A stretch of DNA of 43,773 bases from the NCBI GenBank assembly GCA_023653075.1, contig JAMNXQ010000013.1, positions 1 to 43,773 on the forward strand, written 5' to 3'. This document shows positions 1 to 7,834 of this stretch, one piece after another. Numbering within the stretch: position 1 is the first letter of the stretch; each line of letters opens with the position of its first letter. The translations under genes were made by a program, and so were the position numbers. The notes beneath the pieces are model-generated. The model worked only from the letters and a program-made list of their open reading frames with translations, did not search any database and had not been told where the DNA came from. This DNA comes from Algoriphagus sp. Its GTDB lineage: Bacteria; Bacteroidota; Bacteroidia; Cytophagales; Cyclobacteriaceae.

Positions 1-155
1 GTATACCCATAAACAACCTCGTTCTCAGGTTAATCTTTTTTGCCTTACATCACTTCAAAGAACTTGCTTCCAAACATTTTTGGAACACGTACATTTTTGG
101 AGTTTAACCCCCTAAAAACACTTGACTTTTTTCCCATTCCTTCTGAACAGGGTTG

Positions 156-185
156 CAAAGGTAATCAAACTCTACTTCACCACAA
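156..185 (-). promoter_or_regulatory. Bacteroidota promoter facing left
   Basis: On the minus strand a TTG (183-185) is followed after 19 nt by TACCTTTG (156-163), which fits the Bacteroidota -33/-7 consensus TTG-N19-23-TAnnTTTG exactly. It would drive a minus-strand gene beyond the left edge, which I cannot see. Confidence 0.5.
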
Positions 186-367
186 CTAATTCAAGAAAAT
201 AAATTTTAAAAATTCATCCCCCTTCTTGTAGCACTCAAAACCCCTAATGCAGCTTACCCGCCTTTTGGGAGTGCAAAGATCGTAAAAAGAATCCAATTGA
301 CAAGAATAAATCAAGATTCTACCCCGGAATTGCACAAGTGCTTGAGCCTGAACAAGAAAAATTTACA

Positions 368-404
368 GAAAAAATGCCCTGTAAATCCGAATTTACAGGG
401 CATT
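368..404 (-). terminator. Intrinsic terminator of the DUF1080 pair
   Basis: A perfect 14-bp stem (373-386 with 391-404) with a 4-nt loop is followed on the minus strand by a T run (plus-strand A run at 369-374). It starts 22 bp after the stop codon of the minus-strand DUF1080 gene and is the strongest hairpin in this part of the window. Confidence 0.9.
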
Positions 405-426
405 AACCTATTTAAAATTTGGTAAA

Positions 427-1023
427 CTATAATTTTTTCAAAACTATATTTCTCCAATAGACTTTTATTCCTCCGCCATCGTGGATTTGAAGCAAAACAC
501 CGCCTTTTCCTCCACCAATCTTCTCATCGGCATAATTGACCATTTCTACCCCATTCACATAGGATATCACTCGATCCCCCTGCACCACAATACGCATCTT
601 GTTCCATTCGCCAAACTTTAAGGCTTTGTCTTTCTCTGGATCAGGCTTTACCAACCAGCCCCGACCATAGGATTCGTAAATCCCCCCAGTATCGTTGCCC
701 GGAGGAGCTACCTCCACCTGCCAACCAGATACTTTAGTACCATCAACCGTGGAGCGGATAAAGACCCCAGAATTTCCATTGGCTTCTTGCTTAAACTCCA
801 ACTCCACCTCAAAATCACCATACTCGGCTGTCGTGCCCAAATAGCCATAGCCCTTGTCAGGTCCACTTTCAGAAACCAACAAGCCCTTGTCTACATACCA
901 TTTCTCCGTGCCATACACGGTCCATCCCGTCAGGTCCTTTCCATTAAACAACTTTTCTTTCTTCTGGGCATACACCGTTTGCATCCCAACGAGTAGCAAG
1001 GCTACCAAAATCACTTTTTTCAT
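427..1023 (-). CDS. Secreted DUF1080 (3-keto-disaccharide hydrolase-like) protein
   Basis: This 198-residue protein begins with a clear Sec signal peptide ending in TVYAQ at about residue 20, so it should be exported. The rest is one DUF1080 (PF06439) domain, a concanavalin-like beta-sandwich. Recognisable parts are LFNGKDLTGWTVYG near the N-terminus, GNSGVFIRS, GWQVEVAPPG and GGVLLQIHDGGGIKVYWRNI at the end. Members of the family hydrolyse 3-keto-glycosides or occur in polysaccharide-degrading systems; the exact substrate here is unknown. Its ATG overlaps the stop codon of the upstream DUF1080 gene (ATGA, 1020-1023), so the two are co-transcribed and probably translationally coupled. A strong terminator follows the stop codon. 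Family assignment is secure, function is not. Confidence 0.9.
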   Translation of the reverse strand: MKKVILVALLLVGMQTVYAQKKEKLFNGKDLTGWTVYGTEKWYVDKGLLVSESGPDKGYGYLGTTAEYGDFEVELEFKQEANGNSGVFIRSTVDGTKVSGWQVEVAPPGNDTGGIYESYGRGWLVKPDPEKDKALKFGEWNKMRIVVQGDRVISYVNGVEMVNYADEKIGGGKGGVLLQIHDGGGIKVYWRNIVLKKL

Positions 1024-1787
1024 AAGGGTCGAATTTTAATGTTTTTATACCAGACAGGATCCCCATGATCCTGCAATGCAATTAGCCCCTTGCGGGCAAT
1101 TTTGTAATCGGGGAAATCATTCCATTTCCCTGAATTTCGTCGCGTCTTCCAGTCTTCAGAGTATGGCACAAAAGCAACCGTCTGCTTTCCATTCAACCAG
1201 TAGCTGGCACCTGCTTCAGAAAAAACAATCTTAGACTCGTTCCACTCTCCGGCAGGCTTCACCACTCCTTCGTAATCCGGCTCATACATCGCATAATCTC
1301 CAGCAAGTGATTGCCACTTTTCCAAAGGCTTCGCAAAGCCCAACTGATCAATCACCTGGTATTCCGGTCCTGTATAATAAGGAGCCTTGTACGCTAGACC
1401 CTCCACTACATGGTAGAAAACTCCTGAATTACCCCCTGCGGAGATTTTCCAAGAAAACTTCAACTCAAACTCCTCAAACTCCTGAGGCCCATAGACCACA
1501 TCTCCTCCAAAATCTTCTCCACCCGTAGCTCCCAATCCCTTCATCGCACCCTCTTCAATGATCCAGTTGGCTGGAGTCGTGTCCCCATTGAAGGCTCTCC
1601 AACCCTGCATACTATTCCCATCAAATAACAAAATCCAGCCTTCGGCCTGCTCCTCTGGAGTCAATGCATTTTCGGCCTGAGCCCCAGTCCCCAGGGAATC
1701 CAACCCTGTGGCAGATTCTTGAGTCTTGGGACTACACCCAAATCCGAGGCCTGCCATAAGCGCTAGTACAACAGCAATTTTTTTCAT
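1020..1787 (-). CDS. DUF1080 lipoprotein (3-keto-disaccharide hydrolase-like)
   Basis: The 255-residue product starts with a lipoprotein signal peptide whose lipobox GFGC puts the lipidated cysteine at residue 18. A low-complexity linker follows, then a DUF1080 domain with WILLFDGNSMQGWRAFNGD, GNSGVFYHVVEG, GPEYQVIDQ and a C-terminal LIALQDHGDPVWYKNIKIRPL. It is longer than its downstream paralogue and has an insertion in the middle of the domain. It is first in a two-gene unit and overlaps the next gene by 4 bp. Being lipidated while its partner is soluble suggests the pair works together at the membrane on a sugar derivative. This DUF1080 arrangement is common in Bacteroidota. The enzymatic role is inferred from the family (3-keto-glycoside hydrolysis) and not shown by visible catalytic residues. 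Confidence 0.9.
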   Translation of the reverse strand: MKKIAVVLALMAGLGFGCSPKTQESATGLDSLGTGAQAENALTPEEQAEGWILLFDGNSMQGWRAFNGDTTPANWIIEEGAMKGLGATGGEDFGGDVVYGPQEFEEFELKFSWKISAGGNSGVFYHVVEGLAYKAPYYTGPEYQVIDQLGFAKPLEKWQSLAGDYAMYEPDYEGVVKPAGEWNESKIVFSEAGASYWLNGKQTVAFVPYSEDWKTRRNSGKWNDFPDYKIARKGLIALQDHGDPVWYKNIKIRPL

Positions 1788-1886
1788 TTTTTTTTAGTTT
1801 TTGCACTAATTCAAACTCGTGCTTTTCACTTTTTAAGTCTACCTGTAAACCTGATTTTTTAAAGATTCAGGATTGTAGCAACAAGT

Positions 1887-1932
1887 TAAAAAAAAAGTCC
1901 CAACCCCATTTCTATAATTTATACAAATGGGG
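1887..1932 (-). terminator. Possible terminator after the M42 peptidase gene
   Basis: An 8-bp stem (1904-1911 with 1925-1932, loop 13 nt) lies 12 bp after the minus-strand stop codon. A run of T follows on the minus strand, but about 8 nt separate it from the stem, so this is a weaker terminator candidate. Confidence 0.45.
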
Positions 1933-1943
1933 ATGTCCCCTCC

Positions 1944-3008
1944 TTAACTGATGTACCGGAAATCAAAACTCGGATCAAAGTCCACCAAAAAGGCATACAT
2001 CAGTTCGATGACCTGCTCAATATCACTTTTGCTGGCAGTTTCTACCGTGGTATGCATGTACTTCAAGGGAAGGGAAATCAATGCAGAAGGCACCCCTCCA
2101 TTGGAATAAGCAAAGGCATCGGTATCCGTGCCAGTAGTCCGTGATGCAGCCGCACGCTGAAAAGGAATCTCATGCTTTCGCGCAGCGGCAATGATAAGAT
2201 CTAGTAATTTTTTGTGCACCGAAGCTCCATAGGTGAGCACGGGGCCTTTGCCCGCGGCCTGATCACCGCTACTGATTTTGCTGTACAATGGCGCTGTAGT
2301 ATCGTGACATACATCTGTAATGATCGCCACATCAGGCTTGATTCGTTGAGCAATCATTTCAGCCCCTCGAAGTCCAATTTCCTCCTGAACCGCATTCACT
2401 ATATATAATCCGAAAGGTAGTTTCTTCCCAGACTCCTTGATTTTACGAGCCACTTGCGCAATCATGTATCCCCCGATTCGATTGTCCAAAGCCCTGCCTG
2501 ACCAATACTTTCCATTTAATTCGGTCAGCTCGTCCTGAAAGGTGATGACACAACCCACATGGATTCCCAACTGCTCCACCTCAGCTTTGGACTGTGCCCC
2601 GACATCGATAAAGATATTGTCCAAGGTAGGTGCATCTTCTTTTCCTTCTTTCCGCACGTGGATGGCTGGCCAGCCAAAAACTCCAGGCACAATCCCCTTA
2701 TCTGTATGGATATTGACCCGCATGGAAGGAGCAATCATGTGATCGGATCCTCCATTCCGGCGGACATAGATGTATCCATCGTCTTTGATGTAGTTGACAA
2801 ACCAGCTGATCTCGTCGGCATGTGCTTCAATCACGACCCGATACGGCGCATCGGGCTCGATCACTGCCACAGCGGTACCATAGGAGTCGGTAAAGTAGCT
2901 GTCGACATACGGCTTGATGTAATCTAGCCAGATCTGTTGCCCCGAAGCCTCATGCCCAGTGGGGGAAGCATTGTTTAAATAGGTTTTTAAAAACTGAGTT
3001 TCATTCAT
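1944..3008 (-). CDS. M42-family aminopeptidase
   Basis: The 354-residue protein matches the M42 family (glutamyl aminopeptidase / FrvX / deblocking aminopeptidase), cytosolic metallopeptidases that form dodecameric tetrahedra and trim peptides. Expected metal ligands and catalytic residues are all present: H63 and D65 (EAHADEISWF), the bridging D175 (ALDNRIGG), the E209-E210 pair (NAVQEEIGLRG), D232 (TDVCHDTT) and H319 (KYMHTTVE). There is no signal peptide and the length is normal. It starts with ATG at 3008. It lies 97 bp downstream of the carboxyltransferase gene on the same strand, without an obvious functional link. Exact specificity (acidic against broad) cannot be read from the sequence. 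Confidence 0.93.
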   Translation of the reverse strand: MNETQFLKTYLNNASPTGHEASGQQIWLDYIKPYVDSYFTDSYGTAVAVIEPDAPYRVVIEAHADEISWFVNYIKDDGYIYVRRNGGSDHMIAPSMRVNIHTDKGIVPGVFGWPAIHVRKEGKEDAPTLDNIFIDVGAQSKAEVEQLGIHVGCVITFQDELTELNGKYWSGRALDNRIGGYMIAQVARKIKESGKKLPFGLYIVNAVQEEIGLRGAEMIAQRIKPDVAIITDVCHDTTAPLYSKISSGDQAAGKGPVLTYGASVHKKLLDLIIAAARKHEIPFQRAAASRTTGTDTDAFAYSNGGVPSALISLPLKYMHTTVETASKSDIEQVIELMYAFLVDFDPSFDFRYIS

Positions 3009-3105
3009 CGCTTTAGGAGTAGGACACTATAATTTAAGTGGGTAGTGTCTTTAAGTTTAGGTAAGTGAAAATTTGAAAAGGTGAAAACTTACACCTGAAT
3101 ACTTC

Positions 3106-4689
3106 TTAGAGTGGAATATTGCCATGCTTCTTTCGAGGCAATTGAGCCACCTTATTTTCGAGCATTTTAAATGCCTTGATTAATTTAGTTCGCGTGTCGG
3201 AAGGAAGAATCACCTCGTCAATATAGCCTCGGTGCGCGGCACGGTACGGGTTGGCAAACTTGGCGGTATACTCGTCCACCTTTTCTTGGAGTTTGGCTTC
3301 GGAATCTTCCGCTTCGGCAATCTCTTTTTTGAAGATAATTTCTGCCGCTCCCTTTGCCCCCATCACGGCGATTTCAGCCATGGGCCAAGCGTAATTCAAA
3401 TCTGCTCCAATGTGCTTGGAGTTCATCACATCGTAGGCTCCCCCATAGGCTTTTCGGGTAATAACGGTGATCCGAGGAACCGTCGCTTCGGAGAAGGCGT
3501 AAAGCAACTTCGCTCCATTGGTAATGATTCCATTCCATTCCTGATCGGTGCCTGGCAAAAAACCCGGCACATCCACCAATACCAATAGCGGCACATTGAA
3601 ACTATCACAGAAGCGCACAAAGCGTGCTGCCTTGATCGATGCATGATTGTCCAAAACCCCTGCCATGGATTGGGGCTGATTGCCCACAATGCCGATGCTC
3701 CTGCCGGCAATTCGTGCAAAACCAACTACAATATTATCCGCATAACTTTCATGTACTTCTAAAAAGGATCCTTGGTCCACGATGCCCCCTATCACTTCCC
3801 GCATGTCGTAGGGATGGTTTGGATTTTCTGGAATCAAGGTGTCCAATACAGTTCGAGTCTCGTCTTTCTTTGGTTCGTAGGGATAGCTAGGCGCTCGGTC
3901 CTCACAATTTTGCGGGAGATAGCTCAGCAATGATTTGATCCGTTTCAATGCCTCTACCTCATTGGCGCAGGCAAAATGGGTGACTCCTGACTTGGTGCTG
4001 TGGGTGGAAGCTCCGCCCAATTCCTCAGCAGTGACTGTTTCCTGAGTAACCGTCTTGACCACATTGGGCCCAGTCACAAACATGTAGGAGGTATTTTCTA
4101 CCATCAGTATAAAGTCCGTGATCGCTGGGGAATACACTGCCCCACCTGCACAGGGACCCATGATGGCAGAAATCTGAGGCACTACTCCTGAAGCAAGGGT
4201 GTTGCGGTAAAAAATATCGGCATAGCCGCCAAGTGAATTGACCCCTTCTTGAATTCGAGCCCCACCCGAATCATTCATCCCAATAATTGGGGCGCCATTC
4301 TTGAGCGCCAAATCCATCACCTTACAAATCTTTTCGGCATGGGTCTCGGAAAGCGAACCACCAAAAACAGTAAAGTCCTGGGAGTAAACATACACCAATC
4401 GTCCATTCACCTCCCCATATCCAGCCACTACACCATCCCCGAGGTAATGCTCCTTGTCCAAACCAAAGTCTTTGGAGCGATGCATGACAAACTTATCCAA
4501 CTCCTCAAAGGTGCCCTCGTCCAAAAGCAAGGCAATTCGCTCTCTGGCAGTGAGCTTCCCTTTTTTGTGCTGCGCATCAATTCGTGAAGCCCCTCCCCCT
4601 TGTTCCGCTTCTGCATTTTTTTTCGCCAAAAGGGCGGTTTTCTCTAGGTGGCCTGATGGGCTGTAATTTGGGTTCTTTGGATCTGTCAT
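3106..4689 (-). CDS. pccB: Acyl-CoA carboxylase beta subunit (propionyl-CoA carboxylase type)
   Basis: This is the carboxyltransferase subunit of a biotin-dependent acyl-CoA carboxylase, moving carboxyl from carboxybiotin to an acyl-CoA, most likely propionyl-CoA. The whole protein is the double crotonase-fold carboxyl_trans domain. Both oxyanion-hole motifs are visible: [11 protein letters not shown] in the N-terminal half and [11 protein letters not shown] in the C-terminal half; [12 protein letters not shown] is also typical. The length of about 527 residues is normal. A GTG codon immediately precedes the ATG at 4689; I chose the ATG. No biotin carboxylase or biotin-carrier gene lies in the window, so the partner subunits are encoded elsewhere. 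A perfect -7 box (4712-4719) sits 22 nt upstream. Methylmalonyl-CoA or other short-chain acyl-CoA specificity is possible. Confidence 0.93.
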   Translation of the reverse strand: MTDPKNPNYSPSGHLEKTALLAKKNAEAEQGGGASRIDAQHKKGKLTARERIALLLDEGTFEELDKFVMHRSKDFGLDKEHYLGDGVVAGYGEVNGRLVYVYSQDFTVFGGSLSETHAEKICKVMDLALKNGAPIIGMNDSGGARIQEGVNSLGGYADIFYRNTLASGVVPQISAIMGPCAGGAVYSPAITDFILMVENTSYMFVTGPNVVKTVTQETVTAEELGGASTHSTKSGVTHFACANEVEALKRIKSLLSYLPQNCEDRAPSYPYEPKKDETRTVLDTLIPENPNHPYDMREVIGGIVDQGSFLEVHESYADNIVVGFARIAGRSIGIVGNQPQSMAGVLDNHASIKAARFVRFCDSFNVPLLVLVDVPGFLPGTDQEWNGIITNGAKLLYAFSEATVPRITVITRKAYGGAYDVMNSKHIGADLNYAWPMAEIAVMGAKGAAEIIFKKEIAEAEDSEAKLQEKVDEYTAKFANPYRAAHRGYIDEVILPSDTRTKLIKAFKMLENKVAQLPRKKHGNIPL

Positions 4690-4711
4690 CACGAGGGATT
4701 ATTTCTTCTAC

Positions 4712-4719
4712 CAAATATA
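4712..4719 (-). promoter_or_regulatory. -7 box for the carboxyltransferase gene
   Basis: TATATTTG on the minus strand matches TAnnTTTG exactly and lies 22 nt before the ATG at 4689. I see no TTG at the preferred -33 distance. Confidence 0.4.
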
Positions 4720-4844
4720 AACGCTCCAACGGATAGAAAAAGCCTTCGCTCCCCAAATCAAGTCCCAAGGCGGATTCAAGCTACTGCTAACCTGCGTTTT
4801 ATCTGATGTATAAAAACTTAAAATAGAACTTTTAAAAAACTTTC

Positions 4845-4852
4845 TATATTCG
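4845..4852 (+). promoter_or_regulatory. -7 box for the Ppx/GppA gene
   Basis: TATATTCG matches TAnnTTTG in 7 of 8 positions and ends 20 nt before the ATG at 4873, the same spacing seen at three other genes in this window. No clear -33 TTG. Confidence 0.35.
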
Positions 4853-4872
4853 CCCATCCAAAAAAAAGGACA

Positions 4873-5817
4873 ATGGCACATCCCAAGAAGGCAGCGGTAA
4901 TTGATATGGGGACCAACACGTTTCATCTCTTGTTGGTGGAGCTGAATGGGAAAGAATTTAAGACAATTTACAAGGAGAAAATTGCCGTGAAACTGGGTCA
5001 AGGAGGCATCACCCAAAATCAGATTACTCCTGAAGCCGAAAAAAGAGCGTTGCATACGCTTGGTCATTTTAAGAACCTAATTGATGGGGAAGCGATCGAC
5101 CAGGTATTTGCCTTTGCCACCTCGGCTGTACGAAACGCTACCAATGGTCCTGAATTTGTCAAAAAAGTCAAGGAAGAACTCGGTATTCAAATCCATGTGA
5201 TTTCTGGAGAAGAAGAAGCACAATTGATTTACGAAGGCATTCATTTTTCAGATGCCCTGGACGAGCATCCCTCCCTGATGATGGATATCGGCGGGGGTTC
5301 GGTCGAATTTATTATTGGCAATAACCAGGAGGTATTCTGGAAAAGAAGTTTTGAAATAGGAGGACAGCGTCTTTTGGATGCATTCCATTACCACGACCCC
5401 ATCTTGCCTGAAGAGGTAGAAAAGCTGGAGCAGTATTGTGGAGAAAAACTTCAGCCCTTACTGGAAGCCATTGCCACCTACAAGCCCAGTGGATTTGTGG
5501 GGGCCTCAGGCACCTTTGATACGCTGATCGACATGTATTACGCGACCATGCTGCAATGCAAACTCACCGGCCAGCACGTATTCGAATTGCCAGTTAGCGA
5601 TTTTTACCAACTTTTTCAGTTGCTGATTACCAAAAATCGAGCAGAGCGATTGCTCATCCCCGGCATGATTGCCATGCGGGTGGACATGATCGTGGTTGCC
5701 AGCTGCCTCATCGATTTCATTTTGCAGCATGTCCGCGTGGAAAGTATCCGCTGCTCGCACTACTCTTTGAAAGAGGGAGCAGTATCTAGAATGATCTCTG
5801 GTGAAATTAACCTCTAG
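4873..5817 (+). CDS. Ppx/GppA-family phosphatase
   Basis: The 314-residue protein is a Ppx/GppA-family exopolyphosphatase / guanosine pentaphosphate phosphatase. It has the ASKHA fold motifs in order: IDMGTNTFHLL (residues 10-20, phosphate 1), FATSAVRNATNG, SGEEEAQLIYEGI, MMDIGGGSVEFIIG (phosphate 2) and VGASGTFDTL. It corresponds to the two-domain short form and lacks the C-terminal HD-like extension of E. coli Ppx, so it acts on polyphosphate or (p)ppGpp-type substrates; which one cannot be decided here. A purine-rich AAAGGA lies just upstream of the ATG. It is divergent from the carboxyltransferase gene and 62 bp upstream of a dehydrogenase gene on the same strand. Confidence 0.92.
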   Translation: MAHPKKAAVIDMGTNTFHLLLVELNGKEFKTIYKEKIAVKLGQGGITQNQITPEAEKRALHTLGHFKNLIDGEAIDQVFAFATSAVRNATNGPEFVKKVKEELGIQIHVISGEEEAQLIYEGIHFSDALDEHPSLMMDIGGGSVEFIIGNNQEVFWKRSFEIGGQRLLDAFHYHDPILPEEVEKLEQYCGEKLQPLLEAIATYKPSGFVGASGTFDTLIDMYYATMLQCKLTGQHVFELPVSDFYQLFQLLITKNRAERLLIPGMIAMRVDMIVVASCLIDFILQHVRVESIRCSHYSLKEGAVSRMISGEINL

Positions 5818-5879
5818 GTCGAATACCACTTCCATTTTTTTATAAGACACATATATTATTTCTATATTATAATTAGCAA

Positions 5880-7022
5880 ATGGATACCCGGTACCACCTG
5901 AATTCCATTACCTTTGAAGAACCCCCAACCACCTTTTACCCAACAGGCATGCATCAGTTCTCTTACGATCACCTGTCTCGATTCACCGAAGACATACTCA
6001 AAAAAATTGGCTGCCCTGAAGAAGATGCCCAACTCGCCGCCAAGGTCTTGCTTTCGGCAGATTTACGGGGAGTGGATAGTCACGGAGTGGCAAGACTGAG
6101 TGGCTATGTACGACTTTGGGAAAAGGGCAGAATCAACCCCAACCCAAAAATTCGAGTAACTCACGAAACCCCCTCAACGGCTGTTGTAGATGGTGACGCC
6201 GGCCTCGGCCAAATAGTGGCTCCTTTTGCCATGAAGGTGGCTATGGAAAAGGCCAAAAATGTAGGCACAGGATGGGTGTCTGTCAAAAATTCGAACCATT
6301 ATGGCATCGCAGGCTACCATGCCATGTTGGCCTTGGAGCAAGACATGATTGGCATCTCCTTGACTAACGCAAGTCCGCTGGTGGCCCCAACCTTTTCTAA
6401 GGAACGTCTTTTGGGTACCAATCCCATTTCAGTAGCTATTCCTGCCAAGGAAGAGCCTGCCTTTGTGCTAGACATGGCAACTACCACTGCTGCCAATGGC
6501 AAACTAGAAATTCTCCAACGCAAGGGCTTGGATACTCCGACCGGTTGGGTACAAGACAAAGATGGCAACGCAACCATTTCTTCCAGTGGAGTAAAAGAAG
6601 GGGGTGCTTTGCTACCTCTTGGAGGCGATCGGGAACATGGCTCGCACAAAGGATATGCCCTCGGAGCAGTAGTAGATATTTTATCTGGTGTACTTTCTGG
6701 AGCCAATTATGGGCCTTGGGTTCCTCCCTTTGTCGCTTTTTTGGATCCGCTTCCAAATCTTGTTGGGGAAGGAATGGGCCACTTTTTTGGCGCCCTTCGC
6801 GTAGACGCCTTCCGTCCAGCAGAAGAGTTTAAAGAGCACATGGACCAATGGATCCGTAGATTTCGATCTGCTGAACCTACCGCTGGAAATGAAAAAGTCT
6901 TAATCCCAGGAGATCCAGAGCGTGAACTCGAAATCATCCGAAAAAAAGAGGGCATTCCATTACTCGATCCAGTAGTGCAAGATTTGACGGAGCTGGGAAA
7001 AAAGTTTGGGGTAAACTATTAG
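5880..7022 (+). CDS. Malate/L-lactate dehydrogenase family oxidoreductase
   Basis: This 380-residue protein belongs to the LDH2/malate dehydrogenase-like family (AllD, YiaK, ComC, YbiC), NAD(P)H-dependent 2-hydroxyacid or 2-ketoacid oxidoreductases with a fold unrelated to classical lactate dehydrogenases. Family signatures are DSHGVARLSGYVRL, VKNSNHYGIAGYHA, GTNPISVAIPA, LDMATTTAANGKLE and the C-terminal GHFFGALRVDAFRP. The ATG at 5880 adds about 23 residues before the usual family start; MHQFSYDHL at 5949 is a plausible alternative. Substrate cannot be named: malate, lactate, ureidoglycolate and diketogulonate enzymes all fall here. It precedes the murein salvage genes on the same strand with a 136-bp gap; a link is unproven. 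Confidence 0.88.
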   Translation: MDTRYHLNSITFEEPPTTFYPTGMHQFSYDHLSRFTEDILKKIGCPEEDAQLAAKVLLSADLRGVDSHGVARLSGYVRLWEKGRINPNPKIRVTHETPSTAVVDGDAGLGQIVAPFAMKVAMEKAKNVGTGWVSVKNSNHYGIAGYHAMLALEQDMIGISLTNASPLVAPTFSKERLLGTNPISVAIPAKEEPAFVLDMATTTAANGKLEILQRKGLDTPTGWVQDKDGNATISSSGVKEGGALLPLGGDREHGSHKGYALGAVVDILSGVLSGANYGPWVPPFVAFLDPLPNLVGEGMGHFFGALRVDAFRPAEEFKEHMDQWIRRFRSAEPTAGNEKVLIPGDPERELEIIRKKEGIPLLDPVVQDLTELGKKFGVNY

Positions 7023-7158
7023 AGTCCTACCAAAAAGGGCCTAAACCTCCAAGGGAAAGGATTTTGAGGAAACAGTTTTTCTGTTTCTGTCTTCATCGGG
7101 GTGAATTCCTCCATTTTTCTGCCTAACTTAGTCCTTAGGTCTTTTTTATCCCTTACCC

Positions 7159-7827
7159 ATGAACCGATTAAAGCTTATCCTAGGATGGCTTTTGACCTGC
7201 ATCAGCTTCACTTCGTGCAGCCAAAAGGCTACTTTACGCATTTTTGACAAACCCATCACCTGGAACGCCGAACGGGAGCAGCTCTCGCTGAACTACCTCA
7301 AGGAACGTCACGGACTTACCCAAACCACCGCGACCATCAAGCCCCAAATGGTGGTAGTTCATTGGACGGCCATTCCAACTATAGAAGTAACTTTTGACGT
7401 CTTCAACCCAATCACCTTGGGCGGTAGAGCCGACCTTACCGGTGCAAGCAACTTGAATGTTTCCAGTCAATTTTTGATCGACCGGGATGGCACCATTTTT
7501 CGCCTTTTGCCAGAAACCACCTTTGCCAGGCACGTGATTGGCCTAAATTACTTGGCCATTGGGATTGAAAATATTGGTAGCGATGATATGCCCCTGACCA
7601 AGGCCCAGCTAGAGTCCAACGAAAAACTCATCCGCTACCTCAAACGGAAGTACCCGATCGACTATGTCATTGGCCACCACGAATACCAGCGCTTTCAGAA
7701 AACAGACCTTTGGAAAGAGACGGACCCCAACTACCGTACTGTAAAGTCAGATCCAGGAGATTCATTTATGATTCGCTTGCGGAAAAATTTGACTGACCTG
7801 AACTTAAAACCGCTTCCTCCGCTTTGA
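7159..7827 (+). CDS. N-acetylmuramoyl-L-alanine amidase, lipoprotein (Amidase_2)
   Basis: The 222-residue product has a lipoprotein signal peptide (lipobox FTSC, lipidated C20) and an AmpD-type Amidase_2 domain. By analogy with AmpD, H68 (VVVHWTA), H173 or H174 (IGHHEYQ) and D198 (VKSDPGDSF) would bind zinc, with E137 (IGIENIG) and K196 catalytic. It should cut the bond between MurNAc and L-alanine in the periplasm, unlike cytosolic AmpD, because it is lipidated. The next gene begins 7 bp after its stop and encodes a DigH-like hydrolase acting on peptide-free glycan, which is what this amidase would produce. It appears to be the first gene of the salvage operon; I found no good -7 box upstream. 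Confidence 0.9.
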   Translation: MNRLKLILGWLLTCISFTSCSQKATLRIFDKPITWNAEREQLSLNYLKERHGLTQTTATIKPQMVVVHWTAIPTIEVTFDVFNPITLGGRADLTGASNLNVSSQFLIDRDGTIFRLLPETTFARHVIGLNYLAIGIENIGSDDMPLTKAQLESNEKLIRYLKRKYPIDYVIGHHEYQRFQKTDLWKETDPNYRTVKSDPGDSFMIRLRKNLTDLNLKPLPPL

Positions 7828-7834
7828 TTGAAGT

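Larger units (their letters stand above)
1..426. other. Gene-free left edge
   Basis: No open reading frame with a convincing protein is visible on either strand in this AT-rich stretch. It holds a promoter candidate pointing left (156-185) and the terminator of the DUF1080 gene to its right (368-404). The rest is probably the upstream region of a minus-strand gene that lies outside the window; that is inference. Confidence 0.6.

Noticed and set aside
7069..7087. GAAACAG / CTGTTTC hairpin before the amidase gene as a terminator
   Set aside because: The 7-bp AT-rich stem has no T run after it on the plus strand.
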